Assembly: GCA_018304045.1 (NCBI GenBank)
Contig: JAGVWZ010000012.1
Span: 1 to 53,388 of the forward strand
DNA from: Candidatus Pacearchaeota archaeon
GTDB taxonomy: Archaea > Nanobdellota > Nanobdellia > Pacearchaeales > GW2011-AR1
Direction: 5' to 3'
DNA: 53,388 bases
Shown: piece by piece, positions 6,597 through 14,569 of the stretch
How positions within the stretch are numbered: the first letter of the stretch is position 1
How the letters are laid out: each line of letters begins with the position of its first letter
Made by a program: the position numbers and the translations under genes
Notes under the pieces: generated by a model
What the model was told of the DNA's origin: nothing
What the model saw: only the letters and a program-made list of their open reading frames with translations
The model's database searches: none

Positions 6597-7811
6597 ATGG
6601 TACATTTAGTTGGAGTTCATCATGCAGGGTTTAATTCTTTATTTGGAATTCCGGAATTAACTGTTAATCAATTTGGACTTATTCCAGGAGATGATTTTTT
6701 AACTTTTTTGTCTGATTTTCCTGATGGAACAAAAGTTGGATTAGAAACATTTACAACAGGAGATTTTGAAACGGTTCAAGATCACCTTGCTTCATTGAGG
6801 CTTGATGGAAGATATCCTTCTGAACATAATAAATATTGGGATGCTTTAAAATCAGTATGCGGGAAATTTAGATTTCCCTATGAATGTTTAGAAGATACTA
6901 GACTCTGGTATAAATACAATCAACTAATGGTTAATTTTACTAGATTAAATGAAGTTATTCATGAAAGAGTTTTATTTCAAGAGGAAGGTGAAAGTGATTT
7001 TCATTATAATGTTAAGTTGGCAAAGTGCAATGAATTAAGACATAGAAGTCAACTTAAGGTAAAACAGGTTCATGAGTTAGATAGAGATAAAAGATTATTA
7101 GAAAGAATTGCTGAAGCAAAAGTAGATATTGCTATTGTTGGAGATGGGCATGCTGCTGTATGGTATGCAGAAAAAGATAGAGTAAAAAGAGAATTTGGAA
7201 TTGATTTGGAAAGTTATTCAACTGAATTAATGACTCCAACAGGATATCCTGGACAATATGTTATGGAATTTACTCAAAATGCTACACCTAATGATCAAAC
7301 TGTTTTCTATAATAATATTTTATTAAGATCCTTAAGACTAGTTAGTGGAGAAAGATTGATTTATGGAAGAAAACCTGACTTTGTTGGGACATGGAGAAAT
7401 GTTATGCCTTCTGAAGGTTATTTTGAAGTTTTTTCAAATGGAAATGGATTTTCAGGAGAGATTTCTGATTGTATTGGAGATGCTGTGTTTGAAGGTGAAG
7501 TAAATGATCAAGGAGTCAGATTTATAAAAAAATATACTCGTGCAAACCAAACCTTAACAAAACCAATAGAATATAGAGGAATGAAAGTTGATGGTGGATA
7601 TTGTGGATATTATGGGGTTAAAGGTTGTGGAGGCGGATTATTTTTTATGAGGGCAGGAGAAAGTGCAAAACCACTTGACCTTTCTGTTGGAATCTACAGA
7701 ACATTGGCTGATAAAAAAGAAGAATTGCATGAAATTGCAGATCAATTATTTGGAAAGAGCTCTCAAGTTGCAGAAGTTGAAACTAGAGATTCTGGAGAAT
7801 TTCCTTTTTAG
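6597..7811 (+). CDS. TraB/ChaN-like fold protein, 404 aa (tentative)
   Basis: Soluble protein starting MVHLVGVHHAGFNSLFG. The N-terminal VGVHHAG, the acidic KVGLETF segment and the later DIAIVGDGHAAVWYA (about residues 177-191) follow the layout of TraB/TIKI/ChaN-superfamily proteins, in which GxxH and Glu motifs form the active site. The C-terminal about 130 residues (GTWRNVMPSEGYFEVF onward) look like a separate beta-rich domain. The assignment rests on motif spacing only. Confidence 0.45.
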   Translation: MVHLVGVHHAGFNSLFGIPELTVNQFGLIPGDDFLTFLSDFPDGTKVGLETFTTGDFETVQDHLASLRLDGRYPSEHNKYWDALKSVCGKFRFPYECLEDTRLWYKYNQLMVNFTRLNEVIHERVLFQEEGESDFHYNVKLAKCNELRHRSQLKVKQVHELDRDKRLLERIAEAKVDIAIVGDGHAAVWYAEKDRVKREFGIDLESYSTELMTPTGYPGQYVMEFTQNATPNDQTVFYNNILLRSLRLVSGERLIYGRKPDFVGTWRNVMPSEGYFEVFSNGNGFSGEISDCIGDAVFEGEVNDQGVRFIKKYTRANQTLTKPIEYRGMKVDGGYCGYYGVKGCGGGLFFMRAGESAKPLDLSVGIYRTLADKKEELHEIADQLFGKSSQVAEVETRDSGEFPF

Positions 7812-7865
7812 AAATTATTATTCCGAAAACTATTTAAGGTTTAAATATCTAATATAATTATATAC

Positions 7866-7894
7866 GCTCACCATTGCGTAAGCAATGGGTGGGC
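7866..7894. other. strong stem-loop upstream of the NYN gene
   Basis: CCATTGC-GTAA-GCAATGG with an extended GCTCA/TGGGC lower stem gives about 12 pairs and one bulge. It lies between the stop at 7811 and the likely NYN start at 7903. It could be a terminator, a 5' UTR structure, or a solo end of an IS200/IS605-type element, which use such subterminal hairpins. No tnpA or tnpB is visible in the window. Confidence 0.4.
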
Positions 7895-7902
7895 ACTTTA
7901 TA

Positions 7903-8444
7903 ATGAAAAGAGTTTCCATATTTATTGATGGTAATAATTTTTATCATGGATTAAAATACATTTACAAAGATTCAAAGAAATTTATGGACTTTAATTTTGA
8001 AAAATTCTGTAACTTTTTAGTTGAGGATAATCAGATAATAAATATCTTTTATTATAATGCTTGCCTAGATAAAAATGAAAATAAGGGCAAATATAATAGT
8101 CAACAAAAATTCTTTGAAAAATTAAGAAAAATTCCTAAATTTAATCTAATTTTATGTAAACTTTTGAAAAGAAAGATTAAAGGTAAAAATGAATATTATT
8201 ATGTCTTTAAAGAAGATGATATTCATATGGCTGTAGATATGGTTGAAGGTGCTTGTGAAAATAAATTTGAGATTGCTATGTTAGTTTCAGGGGATGGTGA
8301 TTTTGTTCCAGCAGTTAAATCTACTCAAAAACATAATAAATATGTAGAAAACATATACTTCAAAAAAGCTCTTCAAGAAGCCTAAAACTAATTTGCAATG
8401 AATCTATTGAATTAACAAAGGAAATTTTAGATAAGTTATTTTAA
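7903..8444 (+). pseudogene. NYN-domain (LabA/DUF88-like) protein, frameshifted near the C terminus
   Basis: The likely start is ATG 7903 (MKRVSIFIDGNNFYHGLKYI); an upstream ATG at 7885 lies in the hairpin. IDGNNFYH and VSGDGDFVPAVK carry the conserved Asp residues of NYN/PIN-like nucleases. The frame stops at 8385 after FKKALQEA. Shifting one base in the preceding A6 run gives FKKSSSRSLKLICNES and continues to TAA 8442-8444, matching the usual family C terminus. So either one A has been lost or there is a sequence error. A related intact gene is at 39075. Family role: presumed metal-dependent RNase. Confidence 0.7.
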
Positions 8445-8463
8445 TAGAATAATTTAGCAATAA

Positions 8464-9306
8464 TTATCTAGAAATTACATAGAATATTTCATTTCTTGTC
8501 TTTATTATCTCAAATTTTAGGTTAATTCTTTCAAGCATTAATTCAAAACCTTTTCTTCTTGGAAGATTCATTGGCTTTCCACCAATGGTTCTTGTTGCAA
8601 AGCTTGCAACTATGAATTTTGTTTTATTCATTAATATTTTTATTAATTCTTCTCCTGGTTTTGCATCTTTTGTATTTATGAGATCTATTAATTTTAGTAG
8701 AAAGATTATATCTCCATTGGGAATCATCGAGACATTGGTTAGATTTTTTGCATCGAGTATCTGTGCATTTCCATTAAGTCCAAATGGTCTCATTATTTTG
8801 AAAAATTCATTTAGAAAATTAATATCTTCATTGTCAATATCATAGGCAAAATAATTTAGATTATCTATTTGCATATATGGATAGGATATGGGATTTAATC
8901 CACAACCAATGTCAATTATTGTTTTTGGTTTGTCTGTTATTTGGAAGATTTTATTGTATATTTCTTCATAATCTTCCAATCTTTCTTTTGCTGAAACAGC
9001 TGTAGAAAGAATCTTATTAATAATATCTACGACACCTAACGGTTTCTTAGATGTATCTTCCCTAGAGATTACATTTTTTAATTCATGAAGAAGTTTAGTT
9101 CTCTTTGATTTTTTACCTCGCAGGTATGATGAATATAGGCGATGGAGTTTAGATCTTATTTCTTTAATATCTTGTTTTGTAATCTTTTCTACTTTATTCT
9201 TTTTTAAATGATTATTTATTTCTTCTAGAACTATTTCATCTGCTATTGAAGAATATTTTTTGTTCTTTTTTATTTCTTGAAGAAGCTGAGTTGTGAGAGA
9301 TTCCAT
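8464..9306 (-). CDS. methyltransferase resembling 16S rRNA (FmrO-type) MTases
   Basis: Start chosen at 9306 (MESLTTQLLQEIKKN); the in-frame extension to 9354 encodes a hydrophobic stretch lying over the promoter region. The N-terminal half is helical and basic, with KYSSIADEIV and a bundle typical of the FmrO/Arm rRNA methyltransferases. It is followed by motif I TIIDIGCGLNPISYPY and a FAYDIDNEDI acidic loop. FmrO relatives methylate G1405 of 16S rRNA. Archaeal homologues are common, but their target is not established. Confidence 0.6.
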   Translation of the reverse strand: MESLTTQLLQEIKKNKKYSSIADEIVLEEINNHLKKNKVEKITKQDIKEIRSKLHRLYSSYLRGKKSKRTKLLHELKNVISREDTSKKPLGVVDIINKILSTAVSAKERLEDYEEIYNKIFQITDKPKTIIDIGCGLNPISYPYMQIDNLNYFAYDIDNEDINFLNEFFKIMRPFGLNGNAQILDAKNLTNVSMIPNGDIIFLLKLIDLINTKDAKPGEELIKILMNKTKFIVASFATRTIGGKPMNLPRRKGFELMLERINLKFEIIKTRNEIFYVISR

Positions 9307-9395
9307 GATAGTAATAAAAATAAAAATCAGTATTAAAACTTTTATAATAAACATAACAGAAAAATTTATATACTATAGCGTTCTATATAGTTACT

Positions 9396-9620
9396 ATGGT
9401 AACAACAATACAGATAAGTGAAGAATTATTAGAACGTCTCAAAAAGATGAAACTTCATGAAAAAGAGAGTTATGAGGACATAATCCTAGACTTAATTGAG
9501 GATAGATTAGAGTTATCAGAAGAAACTAAAAGAGAAATTGAAGAATCAAGAAAAGAGGCAATAGAAGGCAAAGTTCATAAATGGGAAGATGTAAAGAGGG
9601 AGCTGAAATTAAATGTATGA
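9396..9620 (+). CDS. antitoxin of a RelE-type pair
   Basis: A 74-aa protein: MVTTIQISEELLERLKKMK at the N terminus is a ribbon-helix-helix-like DNA-binding segment. It is followed by an acidic/basic helix (ESRKEAIEGKVHKWEDVKR), the typical toxin-binding tail. The next gene overlaps it by 8 bp. A TTTATATACTATA element 20-30 bp upstream is the likely, possibly autoregulated, promoter. Confidence 0.75.
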   Translation: MVTTIQISEELLERLKKMKLHEKESYEDIILDLIEDRLELSEETKREIEESRKEAIEGKVHKWEDVKRELKLNV

Positions 9621-9861
9621 ACTTATATTTACTGATAAAGCAAAACAGCAGTTTAAAAAATTAGAAAAGCAAGTGCAAGAGAGAATTGGGGCTGTTTTTG
9701 AAAGAATTAAAGTCCGCCCTTATGATTATGTTGAAAAATTAGTTGGAGAACCTGGATATAAATTGAGAGTTGGAGATTATAGAGTTTTTCTAGATATTGA
9801 TAATAATAAATTAATAATTCTTGTTCTAAAAGTAGGACATAGAAAAAATATTTACAAGTAA
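9613..9861 (+). CDS. relE: RelE/ParE-family toxin
   Basis: An 82-aa protein with the RelE/ParE core: YELIFTDKAKQQFKKLEKQV (helical hairpin), LRVGDYRVFLDID and the terminal VLKVGHRKNIYK (H-R near the end, as in archaeal RelE). Members cleave ribosome-bound mRNA or inhibit gyrase; which applies here is undecided, though the HR.xIY ending favours RelE. It overlaps the antitoxin gene. Confidence 0.85.
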   Translation: MYELIFTDKAKQQFKKLEKQVQERIGAVFERIKVRPYDYVEKLVGEPGYKLRVGDYRVFLDIDNNKLIILVLKVGHRKNIYK

Positions 9862-9862
9862 T

Positions 9863-9880
9863 AAAAATCATTTGATTTTT
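9863..9880 (+). terminator. hairpin after the toxin-antitoxin pair
   Basis: AAAAATCA-TT-TGATTTTT begins two bases after the relE stop; the T-rich right arm fits an archaeal terminator. Confidence 0.5.
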
Positions 9881-9924
9881 ATCGAGGAGATTTATCATTA
9901 ATAATTTTCAAAAAAACAAAACAT

Positions 9925-9950
9925 ACAGAAATTAATTTGAAAATTTCTGT
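9925..9950. other. 9-bp-stem hairpin before the EF-1A promoter
   Basis: ACAGAAATT...AATTTCTGT is a perfect 9-bp stem with an 8-base loop, about 35 bp upstream of the TATA box. It could end upstream transcription or act as an operator. Confidence 0.4.
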
Positions 9951-9986
9951 CCTTTTCCGTTGTTAAAATTCAAAACAACAGAAAAG

Positions 9987-9994
9987 TTTATAAA
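9987..9994 (+). promoter_or_regulatory. TATA box of the EF-1A gene
   Basis: TTTATAAA centred about 26 bp before ATG 10017, giving a leaderless or nearly leaderless transcript. This supports the start at 10017 rather than the upstream in-frame TTG at 9960. Confidence 0.75.
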
Positions 9995-10016
9995 CCTATT
10001 TTTTTATCATATAGAC

Positions 10017-11306
10017 ATGGCACAAGTTAAACCAACAATGAATGTTGTATTTGTAGGTCATGTTGACCACGGAAAATCTACATGTGTAGGCAGGCTTATG
10101 TATGATTCCGGAGTTATTCCTGAACAGGAAATGAAAAAATTAAAAGAAGAAGCTGTAAAACATGGAAAAGTTGGATTTGAATTTGCATTTGTTATGGATA
10201 AAATTAAGGAAGAAAGAGAAAGAGGAGTTACAATTGATTTATCTTATCAAAAATTAATCACACCTAAAAGACAGATTACAATAATTGATGCTCCTGGTCA
10301 CAAAGACTTTGTAAAGAACATGATTACTGGTGCTTCACAAGCTGATGCTGCTTTTTTAACAATTTCTGCTAAAGATGGAGTTCAACCTCAAACTAAAGAA
10401 CATTTATGGTTACTTAGAACAATGGGAGTTCAGCAAATAGCTGTTTCATTAAATAAAATGGATGCTGTTGATTACAAAGAAGAAGCTTTCAATAAAGTTA
10501 AAGCTGAAGTTTCTACTTTATTAAAAGGAGTTGGAATCAACCCTGAAAAAACATTATTCTTAGCTGTTTCTGGATTAATGGGAGATAATATTTTTAAGAA
10601 ATCAGATAAAATGCCTTGGTACAAAGGGCCTACAATATATGAACAATTAGACTTATTTGATGAACCAAAAAAACCAACTGATTTACCAATGAGAATGCCT
10701 ATTCAAGATGTTTATGAAATTACTGGAATTGGAACTGTTCCTGTTGGAAAAATTGAAACTGGGATAATGAAAGTTGGACAAAAAATCAAGATTTTACCTG
10801 GAAGAAGTGGAAGAGGAATAGATGGTGAAATAAAAAGTATTGAAATGCACCATGAACAATTCCAAGAAGCTCAAGCTGGATTTAATGTTGGAATAAATAT
10901 AAGGGGAGTTGGAAAAAAGGATATTGCAAGAGGAGATGTTATTTGCGATGCTGCTAAACCTGCAACAATGGTTGAAGAATTTACAGCACAAATTGCAGTA
11001 ATAAATCATCCAACTGTAATTGCAAAAGGATATACACCTGTATTCCATGTTCATACTGCTCAAGTTCCATGTCAATTCACTGAAATAGTTCATAAAATAG
11101 ATCCTACAAGTGGACAACCAATGCCTGGAAAAGTTGATTTTATCAAGAATGGGGATGTTGCAATTGTTAAATTAAAACCTATGGGAAATTTAGTTCTTGA
11201 AACTTCAAAAGTTAATCCTCATATGGCAAGATTTGCAATAAGAGATGCTGGAGCAACTGTTGCTGCTGGTGTTTGTATGGAAATAGTTGAAAAGAAATTA
11301 GCTTAA
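10017..11306 (+). CDS. tuf: translation elongation factor 1-alpha (aEF1A)
   Basis: A 429-aa GTPase that delivers aminoacyl-tRNA to the ribosome. G1 is GHVDHGKST (residues 14-22), G2 lies in the RGVTIDLSY segment, G3 is DAPGHKDF, and G4 is NKMD. Domains II and III follow (PVGKIETGIMKVGQ; VFHVHTAQVPCQFTEI). Length is normal for archaea. Codon use is biased as in highly expressed genes. It is monocistronic by appearance, with a strong TATA box. Confidence 0.97.
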   Translation: MAQVKPTMNVVFVGHVDHGKSTCVGRLMYDSGVIPEQEMKKLKEEAVKHGKVGFEFAFVMDKIKEERERGVTIDLSYQKLITPKRQITIIDAPGHKDFVKNMITGASQADAAFLTISAKDGVQPQTKEHLWLLRTMGVQQIAVSLNKMDAVDYKEEAFNKVKAEVSTLLKGVGINPEKTLFLAVSGLMGDNIFKKSDKMPWYKGPTIYEQLDLFDEPKKPTDLPMRMPIQDVYEITGIGTVPVGKIETGIMKVGQKIKILPGRSGRGIDGEIKSIEMHHEQFQEAQAGFNVGINIRGVGKKDIARGDVICDAAKPATMVEEFTAQIAVINHPTVIAKGYTPVFHVHTAQVPCQFTEIVHKIDPTSGQPMPGKVDFIKNGDVAIVKLKPMGNLVLETSKVNPHMARFAIRDAGATVAAGVCMEIVEKKLA

Positions 11307-11355
11307 ATTATATTTCTAAACCTGAAACTGGAGGGAAGAGTTGAGGAAGATTAAA

Positions 11356-11556
11356 ATGACTGAACCTACACAAAATCCTTTAGAAAAAATTGCTTCAAAT
11401 CCTGTTTCCAATATTTCTCAAAAACCTGCATCATTGAGAGACTGGGAAGCTGAAATTGTTTTTAATGATGCCTATAGGGGATGTTTATACCCTATTGTTG
11501 TAATTTTAGCTTCAATTGCAAGTGGTTGCGCTGCCTTATCTTCTGTTTACAAATAA
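11356..11556 (+). CDS. small protein with C-terminal membrane helix
   Basis: Start taken at ATG 11356 (MTEPTQNPLEKIA); a TTG at 11341 is also possible, preceded by GGAGGG. The last about 25 residues (LYPIVVILASIASGCAALSS) form one membrane helix. The upstream segment SLRDWEAEIVFNDAYRG is polar. A tail-anchored protein of unknown role, followed by another tiny ORF one base downstream. Confidence 0.5.
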   Translation: MTEPTQNPLEKIASNPVSNISQKPASLRDWEAEIVFNDAYRGCLYPIVVILASIASGCAALSSVYK

Positions 11557-11557
11557 A

Positions 11558-11683
11558 ATGGAAAATCCAAATTATCAAAATTCAAAACTTCCAGAAGAAC
11601 CTTCTATAAGAGAATATGATGAATTTAGGGATAGACATAAGACTTGGGAACAGATAAGAACTGAAAGATATAATTCTTGTTGA
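11558..11683 (+). CDS. tiny ORF, 41 aa
   Basis: ATG 11558 opens one base after the preceding stop and encodes a polar peptide (MENPNYQNSKLPEEPSIREY...) ending in Cys. Its SIREYDEFRDRH segment faintly echoes SLRDWEAEI in the preceding protein, suggesting a diverged tandem pair. Possible translational coupling. Unproven as a gene. Confidence 0.4.
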   Translation: MENPNYQNSKLPEEPSIREYDEFRDRHKTWEQIRTERYNSC

Positions 11684-11732
11684 TTAGAACTTCTTAATAT
11701 ATATTTATAAACCAAATTTTTATTTATTTAAC

Positions 11733-12476
11733 ATGGGAAAAATAATTGCTATTGGTGGAGGAGAATTAAAAGATCTTGATACTTTTTCAATTGATGAAGA
11801 AGTTATCAGACTTACTGGTAAGAAGAATCCAAAAGCACTTTTTATTCCAACTGCTAGTAAAGATGCAGAAGGATATTGGGAAACATTTAAACAGGTTTAT
11901 GGAAATAGGCTTGGATGTAAAACTGATGTTTTAAGACTTGTGAATGAAACTCCTTCTTTAAAAGAAATTAAAGAAAAAATATTTGGTTCTGACTTAATTT
12001 ATGTTGGTGGTGGAAATACTCTTGAGATGCTTGAAATTTGGAGAAAACATGGAGTTGATGAGGTATTAAAGAAAGCCTATGAAAGAGGAATTGTTCTATC
12101 AGGACTTTCTGCTGGTGCAATTTGCTGGTTCAGATATGGATGCAGTGATTCACCAAGATTTGCAAATGCAACTGATGCATCTTTTGTAAGAATAAATGGA
12201 CTTGGACTTGTGAACCTTACTATGAGTCCTCATCATATTCGTGAACAGCATAGAGATAATGGTTTAACTGAAATAATGAAGACAACACCTGGAGTTGGCA
12301 TTGGGCTTGATGATAATTGTGCATTGGAGATTGTCAATGGTACCTATAGATTTATAGGATCAAAAGCAGGAGCTGGAGCTAAGAGAGTTTATTATAAAAA
12401 TTATAAACCTGTTGTGGAAAGAATGAGAGTAAATGAAAATTATTTTTTGTTAGACAGGCTTGTTAAAAAACAATAA
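11733..12476 (+). CDS. pepE: peptidase family S51 (dipeptidase E / cyanophycinase-like)
   Basis: A 247-aa enzyme with AIGGGELK at the N terminus, YVGGGNT at residues 90-96 and the nucleophile elbow GLSAGAI with Ser126. The SPHH segment and the DDNCALEI strand fit the class I glutamine-amidotransferase-like fold of S51. Family members cleave Asp-X dipeptides (PepE) or cyanophycin; PepE is likelier given the length. Preceded by a TATA element (ATATTTATAAACC). Confidence 0.85.
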   Translation: MGKIIAIGGGELKDLDTFSIDEEVIRLTGKKNPKALFIPTASKDAEGYWETFKQVYGNRLGCKTDVLRLVNETPSLKEIKEKIFGSDLIYVGGGNTLEMLEIWRKHGVDEVLKKAYERGIVLSGLSAGAICWFRYGCSDSPRFANATDASFVRINGLGLVNLTMSPHHIREQHRDNGLTEIMKTTPGVGIGLDDNCALEIVNGTYRFIGSKAGAGAKRVYYKNYKPVVERMRVNENYFLLDRLVKKQ

Positions 12477-12507
12477 TATTTTTAAATTGCTTATTTTCTT
12501 AAATTTC

Positions 12508-13205
12508 ATGGTATGTGAAACAAAACCTGCATTTCTATATATGTATCTCAGCAGGATATTCTGGATTTTGAGATACAAAATGGAGCAAGGAGTTGGGATT
12601 ATGGTGAATTAGAACAAGAATTCGCTCTACAATTTGAAAGTGCAAAAAGTGATGAAGAACAAGAGAAATTAAGGATAAAATTTATTGTTAAACTAAATGC
12701 AAAATATAAGCTTATTTATTCTAATGCTCTAAATTCTTCGATTGACCTTAGATATAGACAAAGAGGATTTCATGTTGTTTATGCTTTACTGGATAATACT
12801 GAAATTTCAGATGTTATTCGATTGCAACCAACAGATCAAATAATATATGTTGGAATAGATGCAGAAACTCATAGAACACCTAATGCAGATGAACATTATC
12901 CTTATCCTAAAAGTGATTTTATAATGAATCAATTAGGAAATGTTGGAAGATTGGTTGTTTCTGGATTTCATTTACACTCTTGTGTAAAAAAAGTAGCAAG
13001 AAGAGCTTTTTTAAGAGGAATAAATGTTTTAGTTGATGAAGAATTAACTGAATTATTTCCATTTAATTTAAAACAAGCGAGTTTCAGACCAGATACTTAT
13101 CCAAGTATTAATCCATTTGATATAATAAAATATCCTGAAATGCTTGAATATTTTATTAGAAAGAGAAAAAGGCAACCCTGGTTATATCAATGGCAATCAC
13201 GGTAA
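12508..13205 (+). pseudogene. isochorismatase-like hydrolase homologue, frameshifted near the start (tentative family)
   Basis: ATG 12508 starts MVCETKPAFLY in frame 1. At a TATATAT run (12535-12541) the coding frame changes, continuing YVSQQDILDFEIQNG and then open to TAA at 13205. The body has VGIDAETHRTPNA and RLVVSGFHLHSCVKKVARRA followed by NVLVDEELTEL. The GF-x4-CV-x3-A pattern resembles the catalytic Cys region of cysteine hydrolases of the isochorismatase fold. A 2-bp slip explains the frame break. About 230 aa if restored; without the slip only a TTG at 12822 gives a truncated 127-aa product. Confidence 0.5.
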
Positions 13206-13280
13206 TATTTTTAAACCTTGTTTTCTAATTGATAGTATGAAAAAAGCAATGAATAATTTGATTGAAAATTATTCTAGCTT

Positions 13281-13299
13281 GGAAACTCTTAAAGTTTCC
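13281..13299. other. 7-bp hairpin in the 13206-13460 intergenic stretch
   Basis: GGAAACT-CTTAA-AGTTTCC lies in the gap between the frameshifted gene and the Cys-rich pair. Further downstream (13365-13425) TAAACCAGA and TCTGGTTT face each other as a looser inverted repeat. A short ORF at 13238-13356 covers the hairpin but looks noncoding. Possibly the upstream terminator plus the leader of the next gene. Confidence 0.3.
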
Positions 13300-13461
13300 A
13301 ATTCATTCAAAATTATCAATTTTGAAGACTTTAGCTTCTTTTACTTTTATTTGTAAATCTAGGATTAAACCAGATTTATAGAATTTTATCTTATAACTAA
13401 AATCTAGATTTCTGGTTTTCCATTTGAAGCTTAAATAACTAAATACAAACAGGAGGAAAAA

Positions 13462-13698
13462 ATGTCAACAATAGATATATTGGAAGAAAAGGCAGGACAA
13501 GGTGTTCAATTATGTCCATTATCAGCTAATGCTGATGAAATAGAGGCTAGCATAGATAGACCAAGGCTAATTATACAACACCCTTGCTATGAAAGAGAAG
13601 TAACTGGAATCGGAGATAATGCAAAAGTTACCTATGTAAGAAAAGATTGTAGAGGCTATGATACTAGTTGTCCTTGCCATTCACAGAACACTGAATAA
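13462..13698 (+). CDS. small Cys-rich protein, 78 aa
   Basis: A clear Shine-Dalgarno AGGAGG lies 6-7 bp before ATG 13462, unusual in this mostly leaderless genome. Five Cys: CPL near residue 19, C43, C63 and a CPC near the C terminus (TSCPCHS). Likely a metal-binding or disulfide protein; no signal peptide. Followed by a second small Cys protein, both starting with a (T)xxILEE segment. Confidence 0.6.
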   Translation: MSTIDILEEKAGQGVQLCPLSANADEIEASIDRPRLIIQHPCYEREVTGIGDNAKVTYVRKDCRGYDTSCPCHSQNTE

Positions 13699-13743
13699 TT
13701 TAATTTATTTTTTTATTATTTGTTCGTTTTTGGAAAAAACAAC

Positions 13744-13932
13744 ATGGTAACACATATATTGGAAGAAGAAGATTTTGAAATCCATGATGGACTTAAGTTC
13801 TGTAAAATCAGAGCTTATTTACTTAGAGAAGTACCTGGACATGAAGATGAAAAATTATTAAAACAAAGTCATTGTTACTCTAAATGCAATAGTACTTGTC
13901 CAAAGAATCCTTACTATGGATTATATGTTTAA
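13744..13932 (+). CDS. small Cys-containing protein, 62 aa
   Basis: Start taken at ATG 13744 (MVTHILEEEDFEIHDGLKF), 45 bp after the previous stop; an upstream in-frame TTG is less likely. The C-terminal CYSKCNSTCPKNP cluster plus an earlier FCKI provides four Cys, spaced like a small zinc site. The N terminus resembles that of the 78-aa neighbour, so the pair may be distant paralogues in one operon. Function unknown. Confidence 0.5.
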   Translation: MVTHILEEEDFEIHDGLKFCKIRAYLLREVPGHEDEKLLKQSHCYSKCNSTCPKNPYYGLYV

Positions 13933-14005
13933 TATAAATAGTTTATTTAATATAAAAAATTTATTAAAAATATATAAAAAAGAAAAAAAGAAATTTTAGG
14001 AAGAA

Positions 14006-14074
14006 TTATTCAAATTCTTCGTCATCCTCTATAGCGTCTAAAATTGTTTCTTCGTCTTCAAGTTCTTCAGACAT
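14006..14074 (-). CDS. very small acidic protein, 22 aa
   Basis: Minus-strand ORF MSEELEDEETILDAIEDDEE(F/E). Support: a Shine-Dalgarno GAGGT 8 bp before ATG 14074, a TTTAAATA promoter element about 50 bp upstream and T-rich tracts after the stop. Net charge is strongly negative. It could be a real small protein or a leader peptide; coding cannot be proven from so few codons. Confidence 0.4.
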   Translation of the reverse strand: MSEELEDEETILDAIEDDEEFE

Positions 14075-14229
14075 TATTTTAACCTCATTTTTTTGATTAA
14101 TTTTATATTGGCATCAGGGTATTTAAAGTTTTTTATTAAAATAATTCATGTTGTGCATGAGGATAAACTTTAAAAACTCTTTTTGTTTTTAGATTTTATA
14201 TCAATTTTTTCTTGATTCCTTGATTTATG

Positions 14230-14374
14230 CTCTGTCCGGAATTAAATCTCATAACTTCGAATATTCTAAAAAATCACTTATTTTTATTTACTCCCCCCTA
14301 ATTAATGAGGGGATAAAGAAAAATAAGACAATAATAGATTAACTTTTATTAAAAATAAAGAACTCCGGACAGAG
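14230..14374. ncRNA. candidate structured RNA or palindromic DNA element upstream of dnaG
   Basis: An 11-bp perfect inverted repeat, CTCTGTCCGGA (14230-14240) and TCCGGACAGAG (14364-14374), encloses 123 bp. Inside are a second stem CTTATTTTT (14277-14285)/AAAAATAAG (14319-14327) and a CCCCT/AGGGG tip hairpin. The GC-rich closing stem stands out from the roughly 20% GC around it. No protein frame crosses it. I cannot match it to RNase P, SRP or 5S RNA. Strand is undecided, since both read as a stem. Confidence 0.45.
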
Positions 14375-14390
14375 GATTGATTTGCAAAGA

Positions 14391-14398
14391 TTTATAAA
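14391..14398 (+). promoter_or_regulatory. TATA box with a long leader before dnaG
   Basis: TTTATAAA preceded by GCAAAGA predicts transcription from about 14420, leaving a leader of about 150 nt before the TTG start at 14570. Most genes here are leaderless, so the leader (with AGATTA...TAATCT pairing at about 14426-14467) may be regulatory or contain a separate short RNA. Confidence 0.5.
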
Positions 14399-14569
14399 CC
14401 AAATTAATTATTGATAGTCATCATAGATTATCAGATTACAGATAGATTATTAATCAGACTAATCTTTTAAAATCATATTCACTAATCGAGGCAAAGAATA
14501 GATATTAATAGGAAGTTATAAGTTGGATTAAGAATTCTAAAGTAATTTGTTGATTTGTAGGAACACAAT

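Noticed and set aside
9960-10016. N-terminal extension of EF-1A from TTG 9960
   Set aside because: It would place the TATA box inside the coding region and add residues absent from the family.
13144-13356. 70-aa ORF overlapping the 12508 gene
   Set aside because: Out of frame with the preceding gene, starts inside it, and is Phe/Asn-rich over a hairpin region.
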